From positions 1-64,000 of the forward strand of contig JAUMTW010000001.1 in NCBI GenBank assembly GCA_030531005.1: a DNA stretch of 64,000 nucleotides. Reading direction: 5' to 3'. Source of the DNA: Corynebacterium sp. (GTDB lineage: Bacteria; Actinomycetota; Actinomycetes; Mycobacteriales; Mycobacteriaceae). This document shows, piece by piece, positions 57,167-64,000 of the stretch. The position numbers and the translations under genes were made by a program. Each line of letters starts with the position of its first letter. The first letter of the stretch is position 1. The notes beneath the pieces are model-generated. The model ran no database searches. It saw nothing but the letters and a program-made list of their open reading frames with translations, and was not told where the DNA came from.

Positions 57167-59848
57167 ATGATGAATAGCGAAAATCCATGTAGCCCTACAC
57201 CTGATGTCAACCAATCCAGCCAACCTGGAACCCAATCAAACGAATCGAATCCTTTTCAGTCTGCCGCTGGACAACCTTTCCAACCCGCAAATCCAGCACA
57301 AGGTGGCTTTCATTTTGGCGCCTTTGATGGGACCGCCCAGCCAGCGAGCACCCATCCATTGCGCCCAGGCGGGCAAACAGTAGAGCGCAATCCCTTCCAG
57401 GCAGCACCTGATGCAGCAGCACATGCTGCTCAGCGCGAACAGCAGATCGCAAAGATTACTGAAGGCTTAAATCCTCAGCAAGAAGCAGCGGTAACGCATC
57501 ATGGTCCGGCCTTGCTGATTTTAGCCGGTGCCGGTTCTGGCAAGACAGCGGTGCTTACTCGACGCATTGCCTATCTATTAGCTGCACGAGGGGTGCATCC
57601 CGGCCAGATTTTAGCGATTACCTTCACCAATAAAGCTGCTGCGGAGATGCGCGAGCGGGTCGGCCAACTCGTAGGTCCGGCTGCACGCATGATGTGGGTC
57701 TCGACGTTCCACTCCACTTGCGTGCGTATCTTGCGTGAGCAGGCGAGCTTAGTACCTGGGATGAAGACTAATTTCACTATCTACGATTCTGATGATTCTC
57801 GCCGATTGCTGGCAATGATCGCCAAGGATCAGGATTTAGATTCTAATAAGTTCCCGCCGCGGGCTATAGCCTCAACGATTTCTGGCTGGAAAAATGAACT
57901 CCTAGATGCACCAACAGCCTTGGAACAATCCCAAAAAGCGCATAATCCTTATGAGTTAGCAATCGCTGGGGTATATGCGGAATACCAGCGGCGCCTGCGC
58001 CAGGCGAATGCCTTTGACTTTGATGACCTACTTGTTGAGGTCGTGCGCATCTTTCAGCAGCATCCTCAGGTTGCTAGTTTCTATCGCCAACGATTCCGCC
58101 ATGTGCTCGTCGATGAGTATCAAGACACCAACCATCCGCAGTATTGCATTGTGCAGCTGCTGGTAGGCCACGGCTCAGATGCTAGTGAGCTTTGCGTAGT
58201 AGGTGATAGTGACCAGTCTATTTATGCCTTCCGTGGAGCGACGATTCGCAATATCGAGGAATTCGAACGCGACTTCCCTGATGCCACCACGGTGATGCTC
58301 GAGCAAAATTATCGTTCTACGCAGAATATTCTCTCGGCGGCAAATGCTGTGATTGGAAATAATCAAGGGCGCCGAGAAAAGAAGTTGTGGACGGACTCTG
58401 GTTCCGGGCCAAAGATCATTGGCTACGTTGCTGATAATGAGCATGATGAGGCTCGCTATATTGCCCAAGAAATTGAAGAAAAGGTGCGATACGGCCCCTA
58501 CGGTTATAGTGATATCGCGGTGATGTATCGCACGAATAATAGTTCGCGTACCTTCGAAGAAATCTTCAACCGATCCGGTATCCCGTATCGTATTGTCGGC
58601 GGTACTCGCTTTTATGAGCGCAAAGAAATTCGCGATATCGTGGCTTATTTGCGAGTCCTGGCAAACCCCGATGATGCCGTATCTTTGCGCCGCATCATCA
58701 ATACGCCCAAGCGCGGTATAGGTGATAAAGCCGTTGCGGCAATTGGGGTTTATGCCCAAGAACATGCCATTGGCTTCGCTCAAGCTATGCGGGCAGGTGC
58801 GAAGGGGGAGATTTCCCTGCTCGGTTCGCGTGGTGAAAAGGCCGTCGCTAAGTTTGTGCGCCTTCTTGATGAGCTTCAGGAACTGCGAGAGAACAAGCGA
58901 GATGGCAATACTGGGCTACCTGACTTAGGCGGACTGATCACTGAGGTCATCGAGCAGAGTGGTTATCATAATTCCTTAGCAGGTAGTAACGACCCCCAAG
59001 ACCAGTCGCGGTTGGACAATATCCAGGAATTGGTCACCATTGGTCGCGAATTCAGCGCTGAGGCTGCAAACATCAAGGCTTATGAGGCTATGGATGGCGC
59101 CGAGGCCGAGGCGAATAATGGCAGCCTGGAGGCCTTCTTAGAGCGAGTTTCGCTGAGCGCAGATGCCGACCAATTGCCGGAAGAAGATAACCAGTTGGTA
59201 ACCCTGATGACCCTTCATACGGCGAAGGGGCTAGAATTCCCGGTGGTCTTCTTAGTGGGCTGGGAAGATGGTCTCTTCCCGCATATGCGTGCTTTGCAAG
59301 ATCCGAAGCAATTAGCTGAAGAACGTCGCTTGGCATATGTGGGCATTACGCGTGCTCGCAAGCAGCTGTATTTAACCCGGGCAATGATGCGCTCGATGTG
59401 GGGACGTTCGGATTCTAACCCGCCATCCCGCTTCTTAGAAGAAATCCCCGAGGACCTGATTGAGTGGGCACGCGAAGCGCCCGAAATTACCGGTGGCTGG
59501 TCTGCTTCCCAGTGGGGTAGGAGCGGTGATTCCTGGCCTGGCGGTTGGGGTGGGAGCTCGCGGGGTAGTGGGAGTACTTCGAGTAGCCTTAGCAGCTATA
59601 GTTCTGGTGGCTCCAGCTTTAGAAGCTCTTCCGGACGCAGCGGTATCCCTCAGCGTGCGGGTAGCTCATCGAGTAAGAAGGCCCCGAAGTTGGAAGCTGG
59701 AGATATGGTCAACCACGGCAAATATGGCCTGGGCACTGTTACTGAAGTGAGTGCGGTAGGTGGCGTACAAACTGCTACGATCAACTTCGGATCAAATGGT
59801 GTGATTCGGCTGATGCTCGTTGCTGGTATCGATCTAGAAAAACTCTGA
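57167..59848 (+). CDS. pcrA: ATP-dependent DNA helicase PcrA/UvrD
   Basis: An 893-aa SF1A 3'-5' helicase for repair and replication restart. An N-terminal disordered 90 residues carry three PFQ motifs (two as NPFQ). The Q motif GLNPQQEAAV (about 100-109), Walker A AGAGSGKT (120-127), TFTNKAAAEMRERV, VDEYQDTNHPQY (Walker B), GDSDQSIYAFRGA, LEQNYRSTQNIL, and VTLMTLHTAKGLEFPVVF and RRLAYVGITRARKQLYL follow. A Ser/Gly linker leads to the C-terminal Tudor-like domain (AGDMVNHGKYGLGTVTE...), which binds RNA polymerase in homologues. Confidence 0.95.
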   Translation: MMNSENPCSPTPDVNQSSQPGTQSNESNPFQSAAGQPFQPANPAQGGFHFGAFDGTAQPASTHPLRPGGQTVERNPFQAAPDAAAHAAQREQQIAKITEGLNPQQEAAVTHHGPALLILAGAGSGKTAVLTRRIAYLLAARGVHPGQILAITFTNKAAAEMRERVGQLVGPAARMMWVSTFHSTCVRILREQASLVPGMKTNFTIYDSDDSRRLLAMIAKDQDLDSNKFPPRAIASTISGWKNELLDAPTALEQSQKAHNPYELAIAGVYAEYQRRLRQANAFDFDDLLVEVVRIFQQHPQVASFYRQRFRHVLVDEYQDTNHPQYCIVQLLVGHGSDASELCVVGDSDQSIYAFRGATIRNIEEFERDFPDATTVMLEQNYRSTQNILSAANAVIGNNQGRREKKLWTDSGSGPKIIGYVADNEHDEARYIAQEIEEKVRYGPYGYSDIAVMYRTNNSSRTFEEIFNRSGIPYRIVGGTRFYERKEIRDIVAYLRVLANPDDAVSLRRIINTPKRGIGDKAVAAIGVYAQEHAIGFAQAMRAGAKGEISLLGSRGEKAVAKFVRLLDELQELRENKRDGNTGLPDLGGLITEVIEQSGYHNSLAGSNDPQDQSRLDNIQELVTIGREFSAEAANIKAYEAMDGAEAEANNGSLEAFLERVSLSADADQLPEEDNQLVTLMTLHTAKGLEFPVVFLVGWEDGLFPHMRALQDPKQLAEERRLAYVGITRARKQLYLTRAMMRSMWGRSDSNPPSRFLEEIPEDLIEWAREAPEITGGWSASQWGRSGDSWPGGWGGSSRGSGSTSSSLSSYSSGGSSFRSSSGRSGIPQRAGSSSSKKAPKLEAGDMVNHGKYGLGTVTEVSAVGGVQTATINFGSNGVIRLMLVAGIDLEKL

Positions 59849-59889
59849 GCACCTTGAGTCCAGCAAATGATCGTGCACCGCAATGTTGA

Positions 59890-59927
59890 AAGGCGCCGTC
59901 GGTTCTGTGTGAACCAGCGGCGCTTTT
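59890..59927 (+). terminator. pcrA terminator
   Basis: GCGCCG / CGGCGC outer stem and GGTTC/GAACC inner stem, then TTTTC. Confidence 0.82.
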
Positions 59928-60039
59928 CGCGTGTCTTACTGTGTTCGCAGTGGTGCTGAGCAACCGTATAAAAAGCGCGAGACCCTAGCCATTTGGAGCG
60001 TCGCGCTCGTGCGGATTTCTTGCGTCGCCCGTGAGCAAA

Positions 60040-60084
60040 GAAAAAAGAAAATACCCGGTGTGGAGAGGAATCCAACACCGGGTA
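60040..60084 (-). terminator. Terminator of the M23 peptidase gene
   Basis: TACCCGGTGT (60052-60061) pairs with ACACCGGGTA (60075-60084); on the minus strand TTTTCTTTTTTC follows. Confidence 0.88.
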
Positions 60085-60126
60085 GGAGGGGAAGATCGAG
60101 AACGCTTTGAGACGTTCCTCGAGTTT

Positions 60127-60834
60127 TTAGAGGCTGATGCCTTGTTCAGCTAGCCAGCCAACAGGATCTACTGCAGCACCGCCTTGTGGGTAGACCTCAA
60201 AGTGGAGGTGGCAACCAGTGGAGAAGCCCCGGCTGCCCATGCCAGCGATCTGTTCGCCAGCCTTCACAGCTTGGCCAACGCTAACCATGATGGTCTCGAT
60301 GTGGCCGTAGACGGTGATTGTGCCATCTTCGTGCTTGACACGGATCCACTGGCCGAAACCTGATGCAGCACCAGCATCGATAACAACGCCATCAAGTACC
60401 GAGTAGATCGGGGTATTCATTACATTGGCGATGTCGATACCAGCGTGCATGGTGCCCCAGCGGGAACCGAAACCAGAAGTAAAGCTACCTTCAGCTGGCT
60501 TGATCGCCTTGATGATAGGGGTGCGTGCAATGCGGTCGAGTTCAGCGAGGGTATCGCTGTGTGCAACGGCTTTTTGTACTTGGGCGCCCAAGTCAGTTGT
60601 GGGCTTGAATTCCGAGATCTCCAGGATTTGAGGGGAGGTGCTGGTTTCTACATTTTCCACCTCGTTGGCGGCCAGCTGAATATTAGAGCTTTCGGTTGCC
60701 TTTGCAGTAGCAAAGCCGGCACCGGCGGAACCAGAAACTGCGGTTGCAGCTACTGTAACGTAGGTTACAGAGCGCTTGAGCGAGGAGGTCGTGTGCTTGC
60801 GGTGCTTCCCCGAATTCGTGCGCAATTCCTGCAT
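60127..60834 (-). CDS. Secreted M23-family (LytM-like) peptidoglycan endopeptidase
   Basis: A 235-aa exported protein. Residues 20-45 are a signal segment (KRSVTYVTVAATAVSGSAGAG...). A helical spacer precedes the M23 domain: GSFTSGFGSRWGTMHAGIDIAN with Zn ligands His and Asp (HxxxD), GQWIRVKHEDGTITVYGHI, and CHLHFEVYPQGG with the HxH pair. It should cleave peptide cross-links in the cell wall. It resembles corynebacterial MepA, an MtrAB-regulated enzyme, as I recall it. Two TGTAAC direct repeats lie about 90-125 bp upstream. Confidence 0.9.
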   Translation of the reverse strand: MQELRTNSGKHRKHTTSSLKRSVTYVTVAATAVSGSAGAGFATAKATESSNIQLAANEVENVETSTSPQILEISEFKPTTDLGAQVQKAVAHSDTLAELDRIARTPIIKAIKPAEGSFTSGFGSRWGTMHAGIDIANVMNTPIYSVLDGVVIDAGAASGFGQWIRVKHEDGTITVYGHIETIMVSVGQAVKAGEQIAGMGSRGFSTGCHLHFEVYPQGGAAVDPVGWLAEQGISL

Positions 60835-61364
60835 CCTGTTTCAACCTTCCGGAACTGAGTGAGAGTGTATTCTTGATTCCAAAATTTCCGGCTGATCTAT
60901 TCTGACGAACCCGGCAACTTTGTAACCATTTCGTTATCTACGAGATGTAACAATATCGCCCTACTGGTCCCCGGGCAACTAACTTTGGTTTGACCAGGTG
61001 GATTTTTGGGCCAAAAGTGTCGGGTGTAGCGGTGGGGCAAAGTGAAAATTGGACAAAAAGTGGCCATGTACCTTTCCTGAGGGGTAACTGGGAATTGTGG
61101 CTTATACTGGAGTTTTCCTGGGAGCAAGAATTCGCCGGGGCTAAAATTTGTCAAGTGTAAACCGGCATTCCGACCGAGAGGAATGTTGGTTTTACCCCTG
61201 AGTCTGTGCAAAAAAGTCTGTAAATTGTGATTCGTGTCTCATTTTGCAGGGTGTGGGTGGCGATGTTCACAAGCATTACAACAACCACAATTTTCACAGG
61301 TGTAATTCACTGTTTTTCGGCGCGCGCCCAGCGAAAAAGAGGAGACAAGTGGCAAGCTGGAGCA
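60835..61364. other. Divergent region between the M23 peptidase and PerM genes
   Basis: About 530 bp. It contains TGTAACCATTTCG / TGTAACAATATCG direct repeats (60921-60958) and an imperfect hairpin with arms GTAAA-CC-CATTCC and GGAATG-GG-TTTAC (about 61157-61195). The plus strand has GCTTATACTGG near 61100, a possible promoter. No c-di-AMP riboswitch core was recognised. Confidence 0.45.
60921..60958 (-). promoter_or_regulatory. Direct TGTAAC repeats, candidate MtrA site
   Basis: TGTAACCATTTCG (60921-60933) and TGTAACAATATCG (60946-60958) are direct repeats, starts 25 bp apart, 87-124 bp upstream of the M23 start. Direct GTAAC-type repeats are reported for MtrA boxes; assignment is tentative. 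Confidence 0.4.
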
Positions 61365-63260
61365 ATGAGCAAGCAGTCGCGTCCCGGTACCCGTAGCTCG
61401 AAATCAGGGCGGCAGCGTTCCCAACGCCGCCCCCGTACCACGAGTAGTCGGCCACCTGCTGCAGATGTGCCCTTAGTGCCGCCAGCAGCAGAACCTCCAC
61501 CTGCCGCAGAACCAGAGTCACGCACGCGTACTCATTCCTCCCGGCCCAAGGAGCCGACGAGGGGGAATTCGCGCCCGGCAAGTTCCCGGCGCTTTCGTCG
61601 TAGGAAGCAGCAAACACCAGTATCTCAGCCTGCAGTAGAAGCGCAACCGGATACCATTGGCGCGCGCCTGCGTCGCTTCTTACCTGTTGTGGGTCTGCCG
61701 CATGCCATCGTGCTGGCTTTGATAATTAGCTGTTCCGTTATCGGTGTGTTGGCATCCTCCATGGAAAATGCCACTTTGCCATCGACCATTGCCATTTCCT
61801 GGTTGATCTTCCAACTTGGTCCCGTTGCAGGTGGTGATATCACCATCAATATGCTGCCAACTTTGCCGGCGTTGATCCTGGCAATCGCACTCGTGCGGCG
61901 CATTCGGCGATCAGTGGCACAACGCATTAGCTTAGTTGACCTCGGTGTACTTGCCGCAGTCGTTATTCTCTTGCCAGCTACTATCAGTGTCATCGCCTGG
62001 CTGATGCTCTATGATGCCAGTGCTGTCTATGCTGTAGGACCGCCGAATTTCTTCGCCGTACTCGGCAATACTTTCTTGCTCAATGCGGTTATTTTCATGC
62101 TCGGGTTAGGGGCAAAACTGTGGACAATTTTGGCTGAACTAGTTGGCTTAGGTCGGTGGCTTATTAATGCAATCGCGACAGCCTTGCGTGCCATGCTTTA
62201 CTACCTGATTGCCGGGACAGTTCTAGTGGCCATCAGTATGCTGACCCATGCCGGGGAGGTCGGTGATATTCTTGCGGAATACACGAGCCTGGGTACTGTG
62301 GCGGCATTCTTGCTGTCCCTGTTTTATCTGCCGAATGCGGCGCTGTTCGCCAGCGGTTTTGTGTCTGGCTCGGAACTGCTTATCGGTCAAGCCCACATCT
62401 CAGTCTTTGATGTCGTGCTGGTTCCGTTGCCGCCGCTGCCATTGTTCGCAGCCGTGCCAGCAAGTGTTGGCGGCTGGGCGCAAATCTTGCTCGTCGTACC
62501 AATTGCCTGTAGCGGTCTTGCCGCCTGGAAGCACCTCAAGGACTATGGCCAGGTACTGGTATTTTCTCTGGTGGTGGGGGTGAGCACCCTCATCGCTAAT
62601 ACACTGGCTAGTGGTTCGTTGGGAGTGTACGGCTATACCGGCCTGCACTGGTGGATGTCACCACTGCTGGCCATGTTCTGGGCTGCGATTGGCGCCGCCC
62701 TCACTGTGCTTATTGGCGCATATCAGCAACGCAAGCAAGAACATGCACATGTGGCAGTGCCACCAATCGCCAAGCCAACCCGTGCATCTGACCCCGTAGA
62801 TGAATACGGTGAGCATGATCTCGCAGACCTTGAAGACCTAGATGCCGAAGTCATTGCTACTGACGATGTCGACGGTGCGGACTCGGCTAGTGAGGACTTG
62901 GCTACCGAAGATGTCGACGCAGTAGATCCAACGGGGCAGGATTCCAATGCCGAGGAATCTGATGCCGAGGAATCTGATGCTGAGCATAGTAAAGCAGATG
63001 TGGATCTCGAAGATGTGAAGGAAGACGAAAACGCCGATAATGCTGTGGATGAGGTTTCAGAGGTAGTGAAGACTGGGGATGTTTACGGGGATGCTGATCC
63101 AGAAAGCCGCCAGGTCGAAGAGCTCGATGTCGAAGATAATGGCATCACCCCCATACAAGCGCTGCCTGACCTGGATGCACCCCAAAAGGCAGCGACAGAT
63201 CTAGACTCAGCTGCCACCTCAGTTGAGCAGGCTGCAGACGAGGAATCCGACTCGAAATAG
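61365..63260 (+). CDS. PerM-like (DUF6350) membrane protein
   Basis: A 631-aa membrane protein next to purN, the position of mycobacterial perM. A basic Arg/Ser/Pro N terminus (about 1-95) precedes about nine to ten hydrophobic segments (e.g. GLPHAIVLALIISCSVIGVLA, VVILLPATISVIAWLML). The last 175 residues are an acidic, Asp/Glu/Ala-rich repetitive tail (DAEESDAEESDAE, DLEDLDAE). PerM links cell division and membrane integrity in mycobacteria. The ATG at 61365 has GGAG 4 nt upstream; the frame opens at 61227. Confidence 0.75.
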   Translation: MSKQSRPGTRSSKSGRQRSQRRPRTTSSRPPAADVPLVPPAAEPPPAAEPESRTRTHSSRPKEPTRGNSRPASSRRFRRRKQQTPVSQPAVEAQPDTIGARLRRFLPVVGLPHAIVLALIISCSVIGVLASSMENATLPSTIAISWLIFQLGPVAGGDITINMLPTLPALILAIALVRRIRRSVAQRISLVDLGVLAAVVILLPATISVIAWLMLYDASAVYAVGPPNFFAVLGNTFLLNAVIFMLGLGAKLWTILAELVGLGRWLINAIATALRAMLYYLIAGTVLVAISMLTHAGEVGDILAEYTSLGTVAAFLLSLFYLPNAALFASGFVSGSELLIGQAHISVFDVVLVPLPPLPLFAAVPASVGGWAQILLVVPIACSGLAAWKHLKDYGQVLVFSLVVGVSTLIANTLASGSLGVYGYTGLHWWMSPLLAMFWAAIGAALTVLIGAYQQRKQEHAHVAVPPIAKPTRASDPVDEYGEHDLADLEDLDAEVIATDDVDGADSASEDLATEDVDAVDPTGQDSNAEESDAEESDAEHSKADVDLEDVKEDENADNAVDEVSEVVKTGDVYGDADPESRQVEELDVEDNGITPIQALPDLDAPQKAATDLDSAATSVEQAADEESDSK

Positions 63261-63351
63261 GTAGGTTTGCTAGCGCAAATTACTAGTAGGCATACCACCG
63301 CTTTAGTAGCAGAACGAGTGCCTAGACTTTCGGCTTTTCGTATCTAGGCGC

Positions 63352-63357
63352 TAGCAT
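63352..63357 (+). promoter_or_regulatory. -10 box of purN (leaderless)
   Basis: TAGCAT ends 7 nt before the purN ATG at 63365; no SD. Confidence 0.5.
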
Positions 63358-63364
63358 ATGTGGC

Positions 63365-63973
63365 ATGGCAGTCGAAAGGCATAAAATCGTAGTGCTCGCA
63401 TCGGGGTCCGGAACCTTGTTGCAAGCAATTTTGGATGCCCAGCACAATTCGGCAGCACGATACGAGGTCGTAGCAGTGGTCACAGACGTACCCTGCCAGG
63501 CTAACGAACGTGCCACGAATGCTGGGATTACAACCGAAATAATTTCCTTTGATCGCACCCAATCTCGTACCCAATGGGATACTCAGCTGGCGCAGGCAGT
63601 GGCTGCCTACACGCCAGCTCTTGTTGTTTCTGCCGGGTTTATGAAGATTCTGGGTGCAGCCTTCCTGGAACAGTTCGGCGGGCGCACAATAAATACCCAC
63701 CCAGCCTTGCTACCTTCGTTCCCCGGAGCCCATGGTGTTCGTGATGCCTTGGCCTATGGGGTGAAGGTCACGGGATCGACTGTCCATTTCGTTGATGCCG
63801 GTGTGGATACCGGGCCTATTATTGCCCAGGAGCCAGTACGCATTCTTCCTGGTGAGGAAGAAGCAGACCTGCATGAACGTATTAAGCGCGTTGAACGCGA
63901 ACTAATTGTAACGGTGCTCAATTCCGCTGAAGTGGATGAACAATCAGGAGAGGTAACCTTCACCAATGAGTGA
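63365..63973 (+). CDS. purN: Phosphoribosylglycinamide formyltransferase
   Basis: A 202-aa GAR transformylase adding formyl from 10-formyl-THF in step 3 of purine synthesis. Motifs: IVVLASGSGTLLQAI (phosphate loop), VVSAGFMKILGAAFL, NTHPALLPSFPGAHGVRDAL with catalytic Asn and His, and GSTVHFVDAGVDTGPIIAQ with the Asp. A TAGCAT box 7 nt before the ATG implies a leaderless transcript. Its 3' end overlaps purH by 8 nt. Confidence 0.95.
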   Translation: MAVERHKIVVLASGSGTLLQAILDAQHNSAARYEVVAVVTDVPCQANERATNAGITTEIISFDRTQSRTQWDTQLAQAVAAYTPALVVSAGFMKILGAAFLEQFGGRTINTHPALLPSFPGAHGVRDALAYGVKVTGSTVHFVDAGVDTGPIIAQEPVRILPGEEEADLHERIKRVERELIVTVLNSAEVDEQSGEVTFTNE

Positions 63974-64000
63974 TGACCGCAAGCAGATCAAGCGTGCCTT
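63966..64000 (+). CDS. purH: PurH N terminus, cut by the window edge
   Basis: The first 11 codons MSDDRKQIKRA, in frame from the ATG at 63966 and running off the end, match the N terminus of the bifunctional AICAR transformylase/IMP cyclohydrolase of corynebacteria. AGGAGAGG lies about 10 nt before the ATG, and the start overlaps the purN stop, as in the usual purNH operon. Confidence 0.85.
   Translation, partial: MSDDRKQIKRA

Overview
The window reads as a chromosomal segment of a Corynebacterium (Mycobacteriales, Actinomycetota). The evidence is the gene set and order: an Rpf resuscitation factor, an actinobacterial XPB helicase beside its Helicase_C_3 partner, SepH, an AccD-AccA fusion, a mycoredoxin, folA-thyA-cysQ-lhr, pgi, a chorismate mutase next to pcrA, and PerM-purN-purH. 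Many start codons sit 5-8 nt behind a TANNNT -10 box with no Shine-Dalgarno sequence, which is typical of leaderless actinobacterial transcripts.

Layout. 0-8 kb: an HxlR regulator fused to an alkylguanine-DNA alkyltransferase, a PLP aminotransferase, a DUF3239 membrane protein, XPB with its Helicase_C_3 neighbour, and a 61-aa protein. 8-15 kb: rpf and a cold-shock protein diverge from a 900-bp regulatory gap; then a DUF2771 protein, glutaminyl cyclotransferase, DUF3027, an NCS2 purine permease and a SpoU-type RNA methyltransferase. 15-25 kb: a DUF6928-like protein, sepH, serC, a long structured leader and gltA, an FKBP, accDA and a secreted serine-hydrolase-like protein. 25-34 kb: a CPA2 antiporter, a membrane-anchored Ltp-domain protein, an APC antiporter, a DedA-like protein, tRNA-Arg(CCT) in a gene-poor stretch, an orphan cobF, and mrx1-folA-thyA.

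The most accessory-looking part is 34.9-41 kb, between thyA and cysQ. It holds a lactococcin-972-type cassette: a secreted bacteriocin-like peptide, an attenuator-like hairpin, a frame-disrupted bacteriocin-associated membrane protein, an ABC ATPase, and a second lactococcin-972-like peptide that keeps a membrane anchor. A decayed 3' fragment of a cysQ copy lies beside the cassette, followed by aspA and then intact cysQ. Cassette and flanks look AT-richer than the core genes.

42-64 kb is core again: lhr (with large acidic inserts), yccF, a Nei/Fpg glycosylase, an HdeD-like protein, pgi, a GABA-use cluster (gabD divergent from gabT and a permease), chorismate mutase, pcrA, an M23 peptidase, a PerM-like protein, purN and the first codons of purH.

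No rRNA, CRISPR array, intact insertion sequence or prophage gene was seen. All family calls come from reading motifs by eye; no database search was run.
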